Assembly (NCBI GenBank): GCA_024236075.1
Contig: JACKLE010000010.1
Span: 1 to 60,614 of the forward strand
Direction: 5' to 3'
Source of the DNA: Alphaproteobacteria bacterium
Lineage (GTDB): Bacteria; Pseudomonadota; Alphaproteobacteria; JACAEB01
Length of the DNA stretch: 60,614 bases
The notes below the pieces were generated by a model. It saw only the letters and a program-made list of their open reading frames with translations, was not told the DNA's origin and did not search any database. Position 1 is the first letter of the stretch, and each line of letters begins with the position of its first letter. A program made the translations under genes and the position numbers. Positions 28,787 to 37,429 of this stretch are shown here, one piece after another.

Positions 28787-29461
28787 TCAGACCAGACGCT
28801 CGTCGGCGTCGAGCGCGGGCGCCTGCGCGCGGCGGTCTCCGGTGAGCTCGAGGGCCGCCTTGATCGCCTCGGCGAGGCCCTGGACGATCATCAGCACCCC
28901 GAAGGCCGGAATGACGCTCTTCAGGAGGAAGATGGCGGGGATGCCGCTCGTCTCCTTGGAGCCCTCGAGCACGCGCCACGCCTGCGCGACGAAGGGCTCG
29001 GCGGCGGCGATGATCGTCAGCATGACGGGCAGCAGGAAAAGATAGACGCCGATGAGGTTGACCGCGGCCCGCCAGCGCGGGCTCGCGGTGCGGTAGACGA
29101 GGTCGACGCGTACATGGCCGTCGCGCATCAGCGTGAAGGCGGCGGCGAGCAGGAAGAGCATGCCGTGCATGTAGACGATCGATTCCTGCAGGAAGATCGA
29201 GCCGATTCCGAAGACGTAGCGCATCACGACGACGGCGAACTGCACGAGGACCATGGCGAGCGCGAGCGCGAGGGCGCCGCGTCCGACAACCGTGCTCACC
29301 GCCTCGGCGGCCGCGGAAAGCGCATTGAGGATCGGAAGAAGCGGCCGGCGCGGCGAGAGGGCGGCGAGCGCGAGGTGCAGGACGGGCAGGGCGAAGGCGA
29401 GCGCCGCCGCGGCGAGGCCCGCGACCTTCAGTGCTCCAACGATTGCGAAGAAAGCGTCCAC
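28787..29461 (-). CDS. TRAP transporter small permease (DctQ type)
   Basis: 224-residue membrane protein with four main hydrophobic segments plus an N-terminal one. DctQ features are FLQESIVYMHGMLFLLAAAF, DGHVRVDLVYR and a conserved basic loop (SPRWRAAVNLIGVYLFLLP). It is longer than the smallest DctQ proteins, as usual in the group whose solute-binding protein is TakP-like. It lies 15 bp after dctP and 17 bp before dctM, a single transcription unit. Confidence 0.91.
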   Translation of the reverse strand: MDAFFAIVGALKVAGLAAAALAFALPVLHLALAALSPRRPLLPILNALSAAAEAVSTVVGRGALALALAMVLVQFAVVVMRYVFGIGSIFLQESIVYMHGMLFLLAAAFTLMRDGHVRVDLVYRTASPRWRAAVNLIGVYLFLLPVMLTIIAAAEPFVAQAWRVLEGSKETSGIPAIFLLKSVIPAFGVLMIVQGLAEAIKAALELTGDRRAQAPALDADERLV

Positions 29462-29476
29462 GCGCGCGTCCGCAGC

Positions 29477-30574
29477 TCAGCCCGCTCCCAGCGCGAGCCT
29501 GCGCGCCTGCGCATAGCCCTCCTCGGAGATCTCGCCCCACACGGTGCCGATGCGCCGCGCCTCGAGGAAGCCCTGATAGATCCTCGTGACGAGCTCGTCC
29601 TTGGCCGCCTCGACCACTTCCTTGACGACCGCCTCGGAAGTCTCGCCGAGCGCCTTGAGCACGGGATCGGGGAAGCGCCTCAGCGCCACGCCGGCATCCT
29701 GAAGCTTTTTCAGCTCGCCGGCATTGCGGTGGTTGAACTCGGCGAGGTTCATGTGCGTCTCGGCCTGGCAGCAGACGGCGATGAGCGTCTGCTGATGCTT
29801 GGTGAAGCTGTCCCAGACGTCCTTGTTGATGCCGAGCGCCAGCGCCGAGCCCGGTTCGTGCCAGCCGGGCCAGTAGTAGTACTTGGCGACGCGCTGGAAG
29901 CCGAGCGCGCGGTCGTTCCACGGGCCGACCCATTCGGTCGCGTCGATCTGCGTCGTCTGGAGCGCCTGATAGATGTCGCCGCCGGGAATGGAGACCGCCG
30001 CCGCGCCGAGCCGGCGCATCACTTCGCCGCCAAGGCCGGGCATGCGGATCTTGAGGCCCTTGAAATCCTCCACGGAGAGGATCTCGCGATTGTACCAGCC
30101 GCCCATCTGGACGCCGGTGTTCCCCGCATTGAAGGCCTTGATCTTGAAGCGCGCGGAGAGCTCGTCCCAAAGCGCCTGGCCGCCGCCGAAATTGAGCCAG
30201 GCGTCGTATTCTGCGGCGTTGAGGCCGAAGGGCACGGCGGTGAAGAAGTTGAAGCCGATGGACTTGCCCTGCCAGTAATATTCCGCGCCGTGATACATCT
30301 CGGCCGAGCCCTGAGAGACCGCGTCGAAGGCCTCGAACGGGCCGATCAGCTCGCCGCCGGCATAGACCTTGATGGCGATCTGGCCCTCGGTCGCCTCGGT
30401 GATGCGCTTGGCGGTGTTCTCGGCGAGCGTGCCGAGTCCCGGCAGCCCCTTGGGCCAGGTCGTCACCATCTTGAGCTGGCGCTTGCCCTGGGCGTAGGCC
30501 GGCGCGGCCAGAGGCGCGGCGAGGGCCGTGCCCGCGGCAAGTCCCGCCCCCGTCAGGAGCGATCTGCGATCCAT
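29477..30574 (-). CDS. TRAP transporter solute-binding protein (TakP/DctP type)
   Basis: 365-residue periplasmic binding protein. The N terminus MDRRSLLTGAG with a hydrophobic run and PAYAQG looks like a twin-arginine signal, so export may be folded via Tat. Family features: TTWPKGLPGLGTLAEN, VYAGGELIGPFEAFDAVSQG, EYYWQGK, TQIDATEWVGPWND and YYYWPGWHEPGSAL. The WVGPWND and EP regions are typical of TakP-like proteins that bind 2-oxo acids or similar carboxylates through a metal ion; the exact ligand is inference. ATG at 30574 follows GGGAGGGGAGA. Confidence 0.92.
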   Translation of the reverse strand: MDRRSLLTGAGLAAGTALAAPLAAPAYAQGKRQLKMVTTWPKGLPGLGTLAENTAKRITEATEGQIAIKVYAGGELIGPFEAFDAVSQGSAEMYHGAEYYWQGKSIGFNFFTAVPFGLNAAEYDAWLNFGGGQALWDELSARFKIKAFNAGNTGVQMGGWYNREILSVEDFKGLKIRMPGLGGEVMRRLGAAAVSIPGGDIYQALQTTQIDATEWVGPWNDRALGFQRVAKYYYWPGWHEPGSALALGINKDVWDSFTKHQQTLIAVCCQAETHMNLAEFNHRNAGELKKLQDAGVALRRFPDPVLKALGETSEAVVKEVVEAAKDELVTRIYQGFLEARRIGTVWGEISEEGYAQARRLALGAG

Positions 30575-30609
30575 GCCGTTCTCCCCTCCCGCTCGCGCCG
30601 CGCGCGCGT

Positions 30610-30653
30610 CGCCGCTTGCGCGGCGAGTATAAGAGCCCCCTATGCGCAGGCAA
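30610..30653 (-). promoter_or_regulatory. Candidate promoter and leader hairpin of the TRAP operon
   Basis: Read on the minus strand: -35-like TTGCCT (30653-30648), a 16-base spacer, -10-like TATACT (30631-30626), then a 6-bp hairpin CGCCGC-GCAA-GCGGCG with a GNRA-type loop (30625-30610). This lies 36 or more bases before the dctP start and in the only gap available between dctP and the upstream gene, which is transcribed in the same direction. Confidence 0.4.
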
Positions 30654-30667
30654 GGCGAGGCGGGCGG

Positions 30668-31420
30668 TCAGCGAGCCCGCGGGTCGACCTTCTCGATCGG
30701 CTCCCAGCCGCGCGCCGTCAGCGCCTCCATGGGACGGAAGCGCGACTTGTAGGCCATCTTGCGCGAGCCGCGCACCCAATAGCCGAGATAGACGTGCGGA
30801 AAGCCGAGGCGGTGCGCCTCGCGGACGTGGTCGAGCACCATGAAGGTGCCGAGGCTGCGGGCCTCGAGCTCAGTATCGTAGAAGCTGTAGACCATGGACT
30901 GGCCGTCCTCGAGCGTGTCGGTGAGCGAGACGCCGACGAGTCGGCCGCGCGGGCTGCCGTCGCGCAGGCGGTACTCGACAAGCTGGCAGTCCACATCGGT
31001 CAGCTCGACCATGGCGCGATAGTCGAAGAGCGCCATGTCTGCCATGCCCCCGTCGTCGTGGCGGGAGTCGAGATAGCCCCGCAGGAGCGCGAACTGCTCC
31101 TCGGTCGCCCGCGCCATGACCGCCTTGCGCTCGATGTCGGCATTGCGCTTTAGGGTACGCGCGAAGCCGCGGCGAAACTCGAACTCGCGCGCGACGATGC
31201 GCACCGAGATGCACGCCGAGCAGCCTTCGCAGGCGGGCCGGTAGGCGATGTTCTGGCTGCGCCGGAAGCCCGACTGGGTGAGCAGGCTGTTGAGGGCGTT
31301 GGCGTCCGCCTTCGCAAGCTGGGTGAACATCTTGCGCTCGAGCCGGCCGGCAAGATAGGGGCACGGGCTCGGCGCGGTCAGATAGAGCCGCGGCAGCGAC
31401 TGGACGAGATCCTGCGTCAC
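30668..31420 (-). CDS. bpt: Arginyl/leucyl-tRNA-protein transferase (ATE/Bpt)
   Basis: 250-residue N-end-rule enzyme that attaches an amino acid from aminoacyl-tRNA to N-terminal residues of proteins destined for ClpS/ClpAP degradation. Motifs: LTAPSPCPYLAGRLERKMFT, YRPACEGCSACISVRI (cysteine pairs), KRNADI, SMVYSFYDTE and YLGYWVRGSRKMAYKSRFRP. GTG at 31420 has AAAGGGG five bases upstream; the open frame continues far upstream as a shadow of the permease gene. Length fits. Named bpt because bacterial members of this type usually transfer leucine, but specificity is not certain. Confidence 0.93.
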   Translation of the reverse strand: MTQDLVQSLPRLYLTAPSPCPYLAGRLERKMFTQLAKADANALNSLLTQSGFRRSQNIAYRPACEGCSACISVRIVAREFEFRRGFARTLKRNADIERKAVMARATEEQFALLRGYLDSRHDDGGMADMALFDYRAMVELTDVDCQLVEYRLRDGSPRGRLVGVSLTDTLEDGQSMVYSFYDTELEARSLGTFMVLDHVREAHRLGFPHVYLGYWVRGSRKMAYKSRFRPMEALTARGWEPIEKVDPRAR

Positions 31421-31479
31421 TTGTGCCCCTTTCCGCGTTCGAGCCGTCGGCCGCGCGGCGCGCCCAAGGTCCTCGCGTC

Positions 31480-33333
31480 TCATAGCCCATAATACCATGG
31501 GGCGAGGAACGAGAAAGCCAGCCAGATGAGGATGACGAGCGGGCCCCCCGCCGTCAGGAAGTCCCGGAACTGGTAATGCCCCGGCGCCATGACAAGCAGA
31601 TTCGTCTGATAGCCGACAGGGGTCGCGAAGGAGCAGTTCGCGGCGAAGATGACGGCATGGATGAAGGGCCTGGGCTCGAGCCCAAGGCTCGCCGCCGCCC
31701 CGATCGCGATCGGCGTGAAGAGAATCGCCGTGGCGTTGTTGGTGAGGACGTTGGTCATCAGCGCGACGAGCAGGAAAAGCGCGGATATCAGCGCCTCGGG
31801 CCCGAGGGGCGCGAAGGTGCGCACGAGCGCATGGGCGGCGAAGGCCGCCCCGCCCGTGGCCTCGAGCGAGGTGCCGAGGGCGAGCGCCGACCCGACGAGC
31901 AGGAAGATGCGCGGATTCGCGGCCCGCACGGCCTGGCGCACGTTGAGGCAGCCGGCCGCGATCATCAGGCCGCCGCCCAGGACCGAGGCCACGACGATCG
32001 GCAGCAGGCCCGTCGCTGCCGCCAGGATGACGCCGGCGAAGATGACGCGCGCGCGCTTGGCGGCGCGCACATTGGGCAGCTCGGCGCCCGACCACTCGAG
32101 AGCGATGAGGTCGCGCGCGTCGCGCAGCGCCGCGATGTCCTCGCGCGTTCCGAGCAGCAGGAGGACGTCGCCCGCCTCGAGCCGCACCTCCGAGAGGCGC
32201 GCCCTCAGCATGCGGCTGCGCCGCTGGATGCCGATGACCGCCAAGGGCGCCGATGCGGTGAAGCGCAGGATCTCGGTCGAGTAGCCGATGACGCGCGAGC
32301 CCGGCGCCACCACGGCCTCGGTGACGATGAGCCCTCCCTCCCTCGGATCGGCCGGCAGCTCCTCGGCCGGCTTGCCCTGGTGGCTCACCATGCCGGGCAG
32401 GAGCTGCGCGTCGCTGGTGAGAAGCTGGGTGATGGCCTTGCGCGGCGCGGCGGCCACCACGATGTCGCCGGGCTCGAAGGAGAGGCCGTCGAAGGGCGGC
32501 AGGTAGCGCTTCTCGCCGCGCTCCACGACGCGGACGGTCATGTCGGGCAGCGCCTCGAACTTGCCGGCGACGGCCGTCTCGCCGACGAGGCGATGGTCCG
32601 GGGGCAGAACGATCTGCACGAGGAACTGCTTGCCCGACTCGTTCGCCACCGTGCCTCCGAGCGGCGCGCGATCCGGCAGGAAGCGCGGCATGAGGAAGAG
32701 CACATAGACGAGGCCCAATGCCGCCAGCATGGCCGCCGGCACGGAAAATTCGAAGAAGCCCATGGCCGTCCCGTTCGCCTCGCGCGCCGCCTCGGCGACC
32801 AGGAGATTGGTGGATGAGCCGATGAGCGTGGTCATGCCCCCAAGGATGCAGACGAAGCTCAGGGGCATGAGGAGGCGGCTGGGACTGACCCGCATCGTCG
32901 CCGAAAGCGCGATGAAGACGGGCAGGACCATCACCACGACGGGCGTGTTGTTGATGAAGGCGCTGATGAGCGTGACCACGGCGAAGCTCAGGGCGAGCGC
33001 GATCTTGGGACGCTTCTGCGCCAGCTCCGCGAGCCGCTCGGTCGGACCGTTGAAGGCGCCGGTCTGATAAAGCGCCTGCCCGACCACGAGGAGCGCCATG
33101 ATGGAGACGAGCGCGGGATTGGCGAAGCCCGCGAGAAGCGCGGTCGCGTCGAGGCGGTTCCCGCCGTCGGGGCCGGCGACCGGAAAGACGTCGAACAGGA
33201 CGAGCAGGAAGGCGACGAGGACGACCGCCACCGTCTCGATGGGGAAGCGCTCCAGGCTGAACGCCACGATCGCCGCGAGGATCGTCGCGAAGACGACCCA
33301 CATCTGCCAGGTCGAGGGATCTAGCTCGGCCAT
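31480..33333 (-). CDS. SLC13/DASS-family permease with RCK_C domains
   Basis: 617-residue membrane protein of the divalent anion:sodium symporter type. N-terminal half of the transporter (about 10-190) contains FINNTPVVVMVLPV and TTLIGSSTNLLV; two TrkA_C/RCK_C regulatory domains are inserted between the halves (about 205-290, LPPDHRLVGETAV; about 305-390, VVAPGSRVIGYSTEIL); the C-terminal half has LTNNATAILFTPIA and GYQTNLLVMAPG. This layout matches transporters annotated as sulfate, citrate or sodium-dependent anion permeases; the ligand is not determined. It lies 59 bp upstream of the aminoacyl transferase gene. Confidence 0.91.
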   Translation of the reverse strand: MAELDPSTWQMWVVFATILAAIVAFSLERFPIETVAVVLVAFLLVLFDVFPVAGPDGGNRLDATALLAGFANPALVSIMALLVVGQALYQTGAFNGPTERLAELAQKRPKIALALSFAVVTLISAFINNTPVVVMVLPVFIALSATMRVSPSRLLMPLSFVCILGGMTTLIGSSTNLLVAEAAREANGTAMGFFEFSVPAAMLAALGLVYVLFLMPRFLPDRAPLGGTVANESGKQFLVQIVLPPDHRLVGETAVAGKFEALPDMTVRVVERGEKRYLPPFDGLSFEPGDIVVAAAPRKAITQLLTSDAQLLPGMVSHQGKPAEELPADPREGGLIVTEAVVAPGSRVIGYSTEILRFTASAPLAVIGIQRRSRMLRARLSEVRLEAGDVLLLLGTREDIAALRDARDLIALEWSGAELPNVRAAKRARVIFAGVILAAATGLLPIVVASVLGGGLMIAAGCLNVRQAVRAANPRIFLLVGSALALGTSLEATGGAAFAAHALVRTFAPLGPEALISALFLLVALMTNVLTNNATAILFTPIAIGAAASLGLEPRPFIHAVIFAANCSFATPVGYQTNLLVMAPGHYQFRDFLTAGGPLVILIWLAFSFLAPWYYGL

Positions 33334-33420
33334 CTCACCACACGGTTGTGCTTGCGCCGCGCCGACATAGTGCTGCGTGCGCGTCCGGTGCGCCAGGAGC
33401 GCGTCCGTCGCGGGCTTTGA

Positions 33421-34350
33421 CTAGAGCTTGTGGTTGGGGGGCAGCACGGGCGCCTCGCGGAGCAGCACGATGCTGATCCGGCGATTTGCCGGGGCGTAGG
33501 GGTCGTCCGGATAGAGCGGCTCGGAGCCGGCGCGCCCGTCGACCGAGAAGATGCGGTCCGTGTCCACGCCCGACTGCTGCAGCACCCGCCGGGACGCATT
33601 CGCGCGGGCCGAGGAGAGCTCCCAGTTCGTCGAGCCGTCCGCCGCCGTATAGGGCGCCTGATCGGTGTGGCCGGAAATCTTGATCCGGTTCGGCAGGCGC
33701 TCGATGACCTTGGCGATCTGCTGCAAGAGCAGCTTGGTGCGGTCGAGAGGCTCGGCGCCGAAGGGCGGAAACATGGGCCGGCCTTCCTGGTCGACGAGCT
33801 GGATGCGCATGCCCTCGGGCGTCTGGTCGATGATTAGGTGCTTCGAGAGCTCGGCGAGCTCGGGCATGTCCTGCATCGCCTGGCGCAGCGATTCCTCGGC
33901 CTGCGCGAACATGGCCGCCTCGCGGTCGGCGAGGATCTTGTCGATCTCCTCCTCGCTCAGGTCGCGCTGCTTGGGGACGTTCTCCTCGTTCGGCGAGCCG
34001 CCCTTCTCGTCGCTGGACTGGCGCGACTGGAGCTGCTTCTGGGCCGTCGTCGCCACGTCCTGGACGACGGCGTTCGAGCCGGCGAAGCGCGAGCCGTCGT
34101 CGACGAAGGCCGTGCCGCCGCCGAAGCCGCCGGCGCCGGAATTCGACTTGGAGATCGCCGCCGGCGCGAAATATTCGGCGATGCCGCGCTTCTGTTCGGG
34201 GGTCGTCGTGGAGATGAGCCAGAGCATCAGGAAGAAGGCCATCATGGCCGTTACGAAGTCGGCATAGGCAACCTTCCAGGCGCCGCCGTGGTGGCCGTGG
34301 CCTCCTACGATCTTCTTCTTCTTGATGATGATGGCTTCGCCGCCGGACAT
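33421..34350 (-). CDS. motB: Flagellar motor protein MotB
   Basis: 309-residue stator subunit. One N-terminal membrane segment carries the proton-channel aspartate D31 (KVAYADFVTAMMAFFLMLWL); a long linker follows (about 50-165); the C-terminal OmpA-like peptidoglycan-binding domain includes ISGHTDQAPY, NWELSSARANASRRVL and NRRISIVLLR. GTG at 34365 lacks room for a Shine-Dalgarno site, so ATG at 34350 is preferred, with AAAGGTGA upstream. No motA or other flagellar gene is in the window, so MotB is separated from its partner here. Confidence 0.93.
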   Translation of the reverse strand: MSGGEAIIIKKKKIVGGHGHHGGAWKVAYADFVTAMMAFFLMLWLISTTTPEQKRGIAEYFAPAAISKSNSGAGGFGGGTAFVDDGSRFAGSNAVVQDVATTAQKQLQSRQSSDEKGGSPNEENVPKQRDLSEEEIDKILADREAAMFAQAEESLRQAMQDMPELAELSKHLIIDQTPEGMRIQLVDQEGRPMFPPFGAEPLDRTKLLLQQIAKVIERLPNRIKISGHTDQAPYTAADGSTNWELSSARANASRRVLQQSGVDTDRIFSVDGRAGSEPLYPDDPYAPANRRISIVLLREAPVLPPNHKL

Positions 34351-34481
34351 CCGCTTCGCACTCACCTTTGCCGCGAGGAGGCGATTAGGGCGGGATCGGC
34401 GTTAAATTGACGTTTAGGACTGCATCGTGCCAGGGCATGGCATGTGCAAGGGCGCCGGCGCCCCAAGATGTGGTGTCGCTC

Positions 34482-34955
34482 ATGGGCTTCACGCCCCGCG
34501 ATTTCAGGGATTGCCTCGGCCTCTTCGCCACCGGAGTGGCGGTCGCCACCTGCCTCGATTCGCGGGGCGAGCCGATCGGCCTCACGATCAACTCCTTCAG
34601 CTCGGTGTCGCTGGAGCCGCCGCTCGTTCTCTGGTGCCTCGACCGCGCCTCGGCGACCTACGGGGCCTTCACCTCGGCCGATATATTCGCCGTCAACATT
34701 CTCGCCGAGGGCTGCCACGAGACGGCGCGCCACTTCTCCGATCCCTGCCGCGAGGCCCCGGACCCCGGCACGATCCGGCCGGGCCGGAGCGGGGCGCCGC
34801 TGCTGGACGAGGCCATGGCGCACCTCGAATGCGCGCGCCACGCCATCCACGACGGCGGCGATCACGTGATCCTCGTCGGCCGCGTGCTCGCCATCGAGAC
34901 GGCACCCAAGCGGCCGCTCGTCTATTTCCGCGGCACGTTCGACCGGCTCGGCTGA
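34482..34955 (+). CDS. Flavin reductase family protein
   Basis: 157-residue FMN-binding split-barrel flavin reductase: GFTPRDFRDCLGLFATGVAVATC, PIGLTINSFSSVSLEPPLVLWCLDR, FAVNILAE, and HVILVGRVLAIE with closing PLVYFRGTFDRL. Such proteins reduce FMN/FAD with NAD(P)H, often for a separate monooxygenase; no monooxygenase is nearby. ATG at 34482 gives the normal N terminus; upstream in-frame starts exist (34437). Its last 34 bases overlap the 3' end of the convergent acylase gene. Confidence 0.88.
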   Translation: MGFTPRDFRDCLGLFATGVAVATCLDSRGEPIGLTINSFSSVSLEPPLVLWCLDRASATYGAFTSADIFAVNILAEGCHETARHFSDPCREAPDPGTIRPGRSGAPLLDEAMAHLECARHAIHDGGDHVILVGRVLAIETAPKRPLVYFRGTFDRLG

Positions 34956-37303
34956 GGATCGGGCACCAGACGCAGCACGGCCTCGGCCGTTTTGGCGATG
35001 GCGGCGGCGTCGGTGGTCATGGGGATCGTCTCGCCCCGCGCCCAGAGCGGCGCGAGGTCGCGGTAGTGCCGCGAATAGGGATTGCCCGACTGTCCGGTCG
35101 AGACGATGAAGCGCGAGGCGTCCGGATCGGCGAGATCGTAGAGCCCCCGATAGCCGGCGCTGTGCACGTTCTCGTAGGGCCGCCGGCTCGTCATGGAATG
35201 TCCGCCCCGGTCGATGGTGAAGTAGTCCCCTCCCGTCTCGACCGCGATGTCGAAGAGAGCGCCGAGAACGGGCACCGAGCCGAAGGGCTGGTGGCGGTTG
35301 ACGAGGCGGTGGACCTTGCCCCAGCGCCAGGTGCGCATGTCCTGTCCGACGGTCGCGCGCAGCTCGGCGAGCGAGGCGGCGAGCGATGCGCCGAGGAGGG
35401 ACGTGCAGGTCTCGATGCCCGGCGTTCGGGTGTCGTCGCACCATTTCGCCGCGCCGGGATCGCCGCCGTAAACGGCGCGCAGCAGGACCGGGTCGAACCT
35501 CCAGACGAACCCGAGATCGGCGCCCAGCTCATCGCCGAGCAGGTCGCGCGAGAGGGCGCGCATCCAGGCGATGAAGATGAGCGGCTCGCTGTCCTGCGCG
35601 CGCATGTCGCCGCCCCAGCGCGCGAGCAGGCCGAGCGCGCGGGAGCTCTCCTCGTCCGCCGCCTCGGTCAGGGGCAGGAGGAGAGCGAGCGTGTCGCGGG
35701 CGGCGAGCGAGACCGTGTCGGCCTGCATGGCGGCGAAGCTTTGGATGTCGTGATCGCGGCGCGCCGTGAGGAGATCCTCGATGCGCTGCGCGCGATAGGG
35801 CATGTCCCACTCATAGGTGAGGAGATAGCGATAGTCGGGCCCCACGATGCGATTGTTCGCGGTGAGGACGTAGCCCTTCGCGGGATCGTAGGCGCACGGA
35901 AGGTCGGAGAACGGAATGAAATCGGTCCATGCCGTTTCGGGCAGCCAGCCGAAGGAGGGCAGGAGGCCTTGCGTCGGGTGCGCGTCCGCGCGGATCGGTA
36001 CGCGCCCCGGCGCGACGAAGCCGATATGCCCCTGCGTGTCCGCGATCACCACGTTCTGCATCGGCACGACGTAGCGCTCGAAGAGCGCCATCGCGTCGGC
36101 GGCGCTCTTCGCCTCGAGCGCCTCCGTCGCGACGTCCATCGTCGTATTGTCTTGGGCGAGGGCCGTCCAGGCGAGCGAAAGGACGTGCCCTTCGGGCGTC
36201 GCGGAATCGAGGAAGCCGAGGCCCGGCGGCACGACGGGGCCGTTCTCGGTCGCGCGGTAGACGATGTGCCGCGACGCCCCGAAGCGCACCTCGATCTCCT
36301 CCTCGCGCGTCGCGAACGCCTTCCAGCCGTCGCGGGAGGCATAGCGGGCGGGATCGGCGGGATCGACCCGCTCGTAGTAGAGGTCCTGAACGTCCGTGCC
36401 CGTCGTGGTGAAGCCCCAGGCGATGTGCGCGTTGCGTCCGATGATGATCGCGGGAATGCCGGCCATCGTGCCCCCGATCGCCTCGGTCCCGGGGTAGGAG
36501 AGATGGGCGAGATACCAGAGCGAGGGCGCCGTCATCGGCAGATGCGGATCGTTCGCGAGCAGGGGCTTGCCGCTTTTCGTGAAGCGGCCGTCCACCACCC
36601 AATTGTTGGAGGCGCCGAGCGCGACCGGCCCTTCAGCGAGGCCGTCGTGGAGCAGTCGCCCGACATCGCCCGGCGCAAGGCGCAGGCCAAGTTTCGCGCG
36701 CACGATCTCCGTGTATGCGTTCGCGGAGAGCTGCAGGGAGACCATGTTCAGCATGAGGACGCTCGAGGCGGCGTCCCAGGGCCGCGGCCTCACGCCCAGC
36801 AGGGCGAGCTCGGGCGACAGCGGCCCCCGATGGCCCTCGACATAGGCATTCACTCCCGCGGCATAGGCATCGAGCGCGGCGCGCGTTTCGGGTTCGAGCG
36901 CGTCGAGCGAGGCACGGGCGGCGCCGGGAAGATCGGCCGTGCGCAGCAGAATGTCCGCGTCGACCGCCGGTTCGCCCAGCATCTCGGCGAGCCGCCCTTC
37001 GCCTGCCGCCCGGGTGAAGACCATCTGCCACAGCCTGTCCTGCGCATGGACGTAGCCGAGGCCGAAGAAGGCGTCCTCGCGGTCCGCGGCCCGAATGTGC
37101 GGCACGCCGTGGACGTCGCGCGTCACGGTCACCTCGGCCTTCGGTCCGGACACGGAGAACTCGCCGTCGACCCGTGGAAGCGAGCCGCGAAGCCAGACTG
37201 CGAGGGCGGCGCCCGCCGCCGCGGTAAGCGCGAGTGCGGCCAAGAGGCCGGCCGCCGCAAGGCGCGGCCAGGACCATCGTCCGGGTTGACGCAGTTTTTC
37301 CAC
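34922..37303 (-). CDS. Penicillin acylase family protein (Ntn hydrolase)
   Basis: About 793-residue precursor of a heterodimeric N-terminal-nucleophile amidase. N-terminal membrane anchor or signal (LAAAGLLAALALTAAAGAAL), alpha-subunit region with DVHGVPHIRA and FGLGYVHAQDRLWQM, then the autocleavage site before S232 in LGASNNWVVDG, which becomes the beta-subunit nucleophile. Later conserved stretches: PLLANDPHL, AWGFTTTGTDVQDLYYE, TANNRI. Substrate could be penicillins, acyl-homoserine lactones or other amides; not resolvable here. The start is uncertain: GTG at 37303 lacks a strong ribosome site, but no better start occurs. The 3' end overlaps the flavin reductase gene. Confidence 0.9.
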   Translation of the reverse strand: MEKLRQPGRWSWPRLAAAGLLAALALTAAAGAALAVWLRGSLPRVDGEFSVSGPKAEVTVTRDVHGVPHIRAADREDAFFGLGYVHAQDRLWQMVFTRAAGEGRLAEMLGEPAVDADILLRTADLPGAARASLDALEPETRAALDAYAAGVNAYVEGHRGPLSPELALLGVRPRPWDAASSVLMLNMVSLQLSANAYTEIVRAKLGLRLAPGDVGRLLHDGLAEGPVALGASNNWVVDGRFTKSGKPLLANDPHLPMTAPSLWYLAHLSYPGTEAIGGTMAGIPAIIIGRNAHIAWGFTTTGTDVQDLYYERVDPADPARYASRDGWKAFATREEEIEVRFGASRHIVYRATENGPVVPPGLGFLDSATPEGHVLSLAWTALAQDNTTMDVATEALEAKSAADAMALFERYVVPMQNVVIADTQGHIGFVAPGRVPIRADAHPTQGLLPSFGWLPETAWTDFIPFSDLPCAYDPAKGYVLTANNRIVGPDYRYLLTYEWDMPYRAQRIEDLLTARRDHDIQSFAAMQADTVSLAARDTLALLLPLTEAADEESSRALGLLARWGGDMRAQDSEPLIFIAWMRALSRDLLGDELGADLGFVWRFDPVLLRAVYGGDPGAAKWCDDTRTPGIETCTSLLGASLAASLAELRATVGQDMRTWRWGKVHRLVNRHQPFGSVPVLGALFDIAVETGGDYFTIDRGGHSMTSRRPYENVHSAGYRGLYDLADPDASRFIVSTGQSGNPYSRHYRDLAPLWARGETIPMTTDAAAIAKTAEAVLRLVPDPQPSRSNVPRK

Positions 37304-37429
37304 AACCGGGTCCTGGAGGTTTAAACTTCCGCTGTCGTCCTGATTCGGTCCGATCGGGCGATGAGTTCGGAAGGAGGCGCCTGCTAGGCCGGGGGCGTCA
37401 GCCGGAGCGTGAGTTTGGAGGTTGGGAGC

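Noticed and set aside
34350..37324. 965-codon plus-strand open frame opposite the acylase
   Set aside because: Antisense-type composition with no motif; the acylase on the minus strand has an intact nucleophile site and family motifs.
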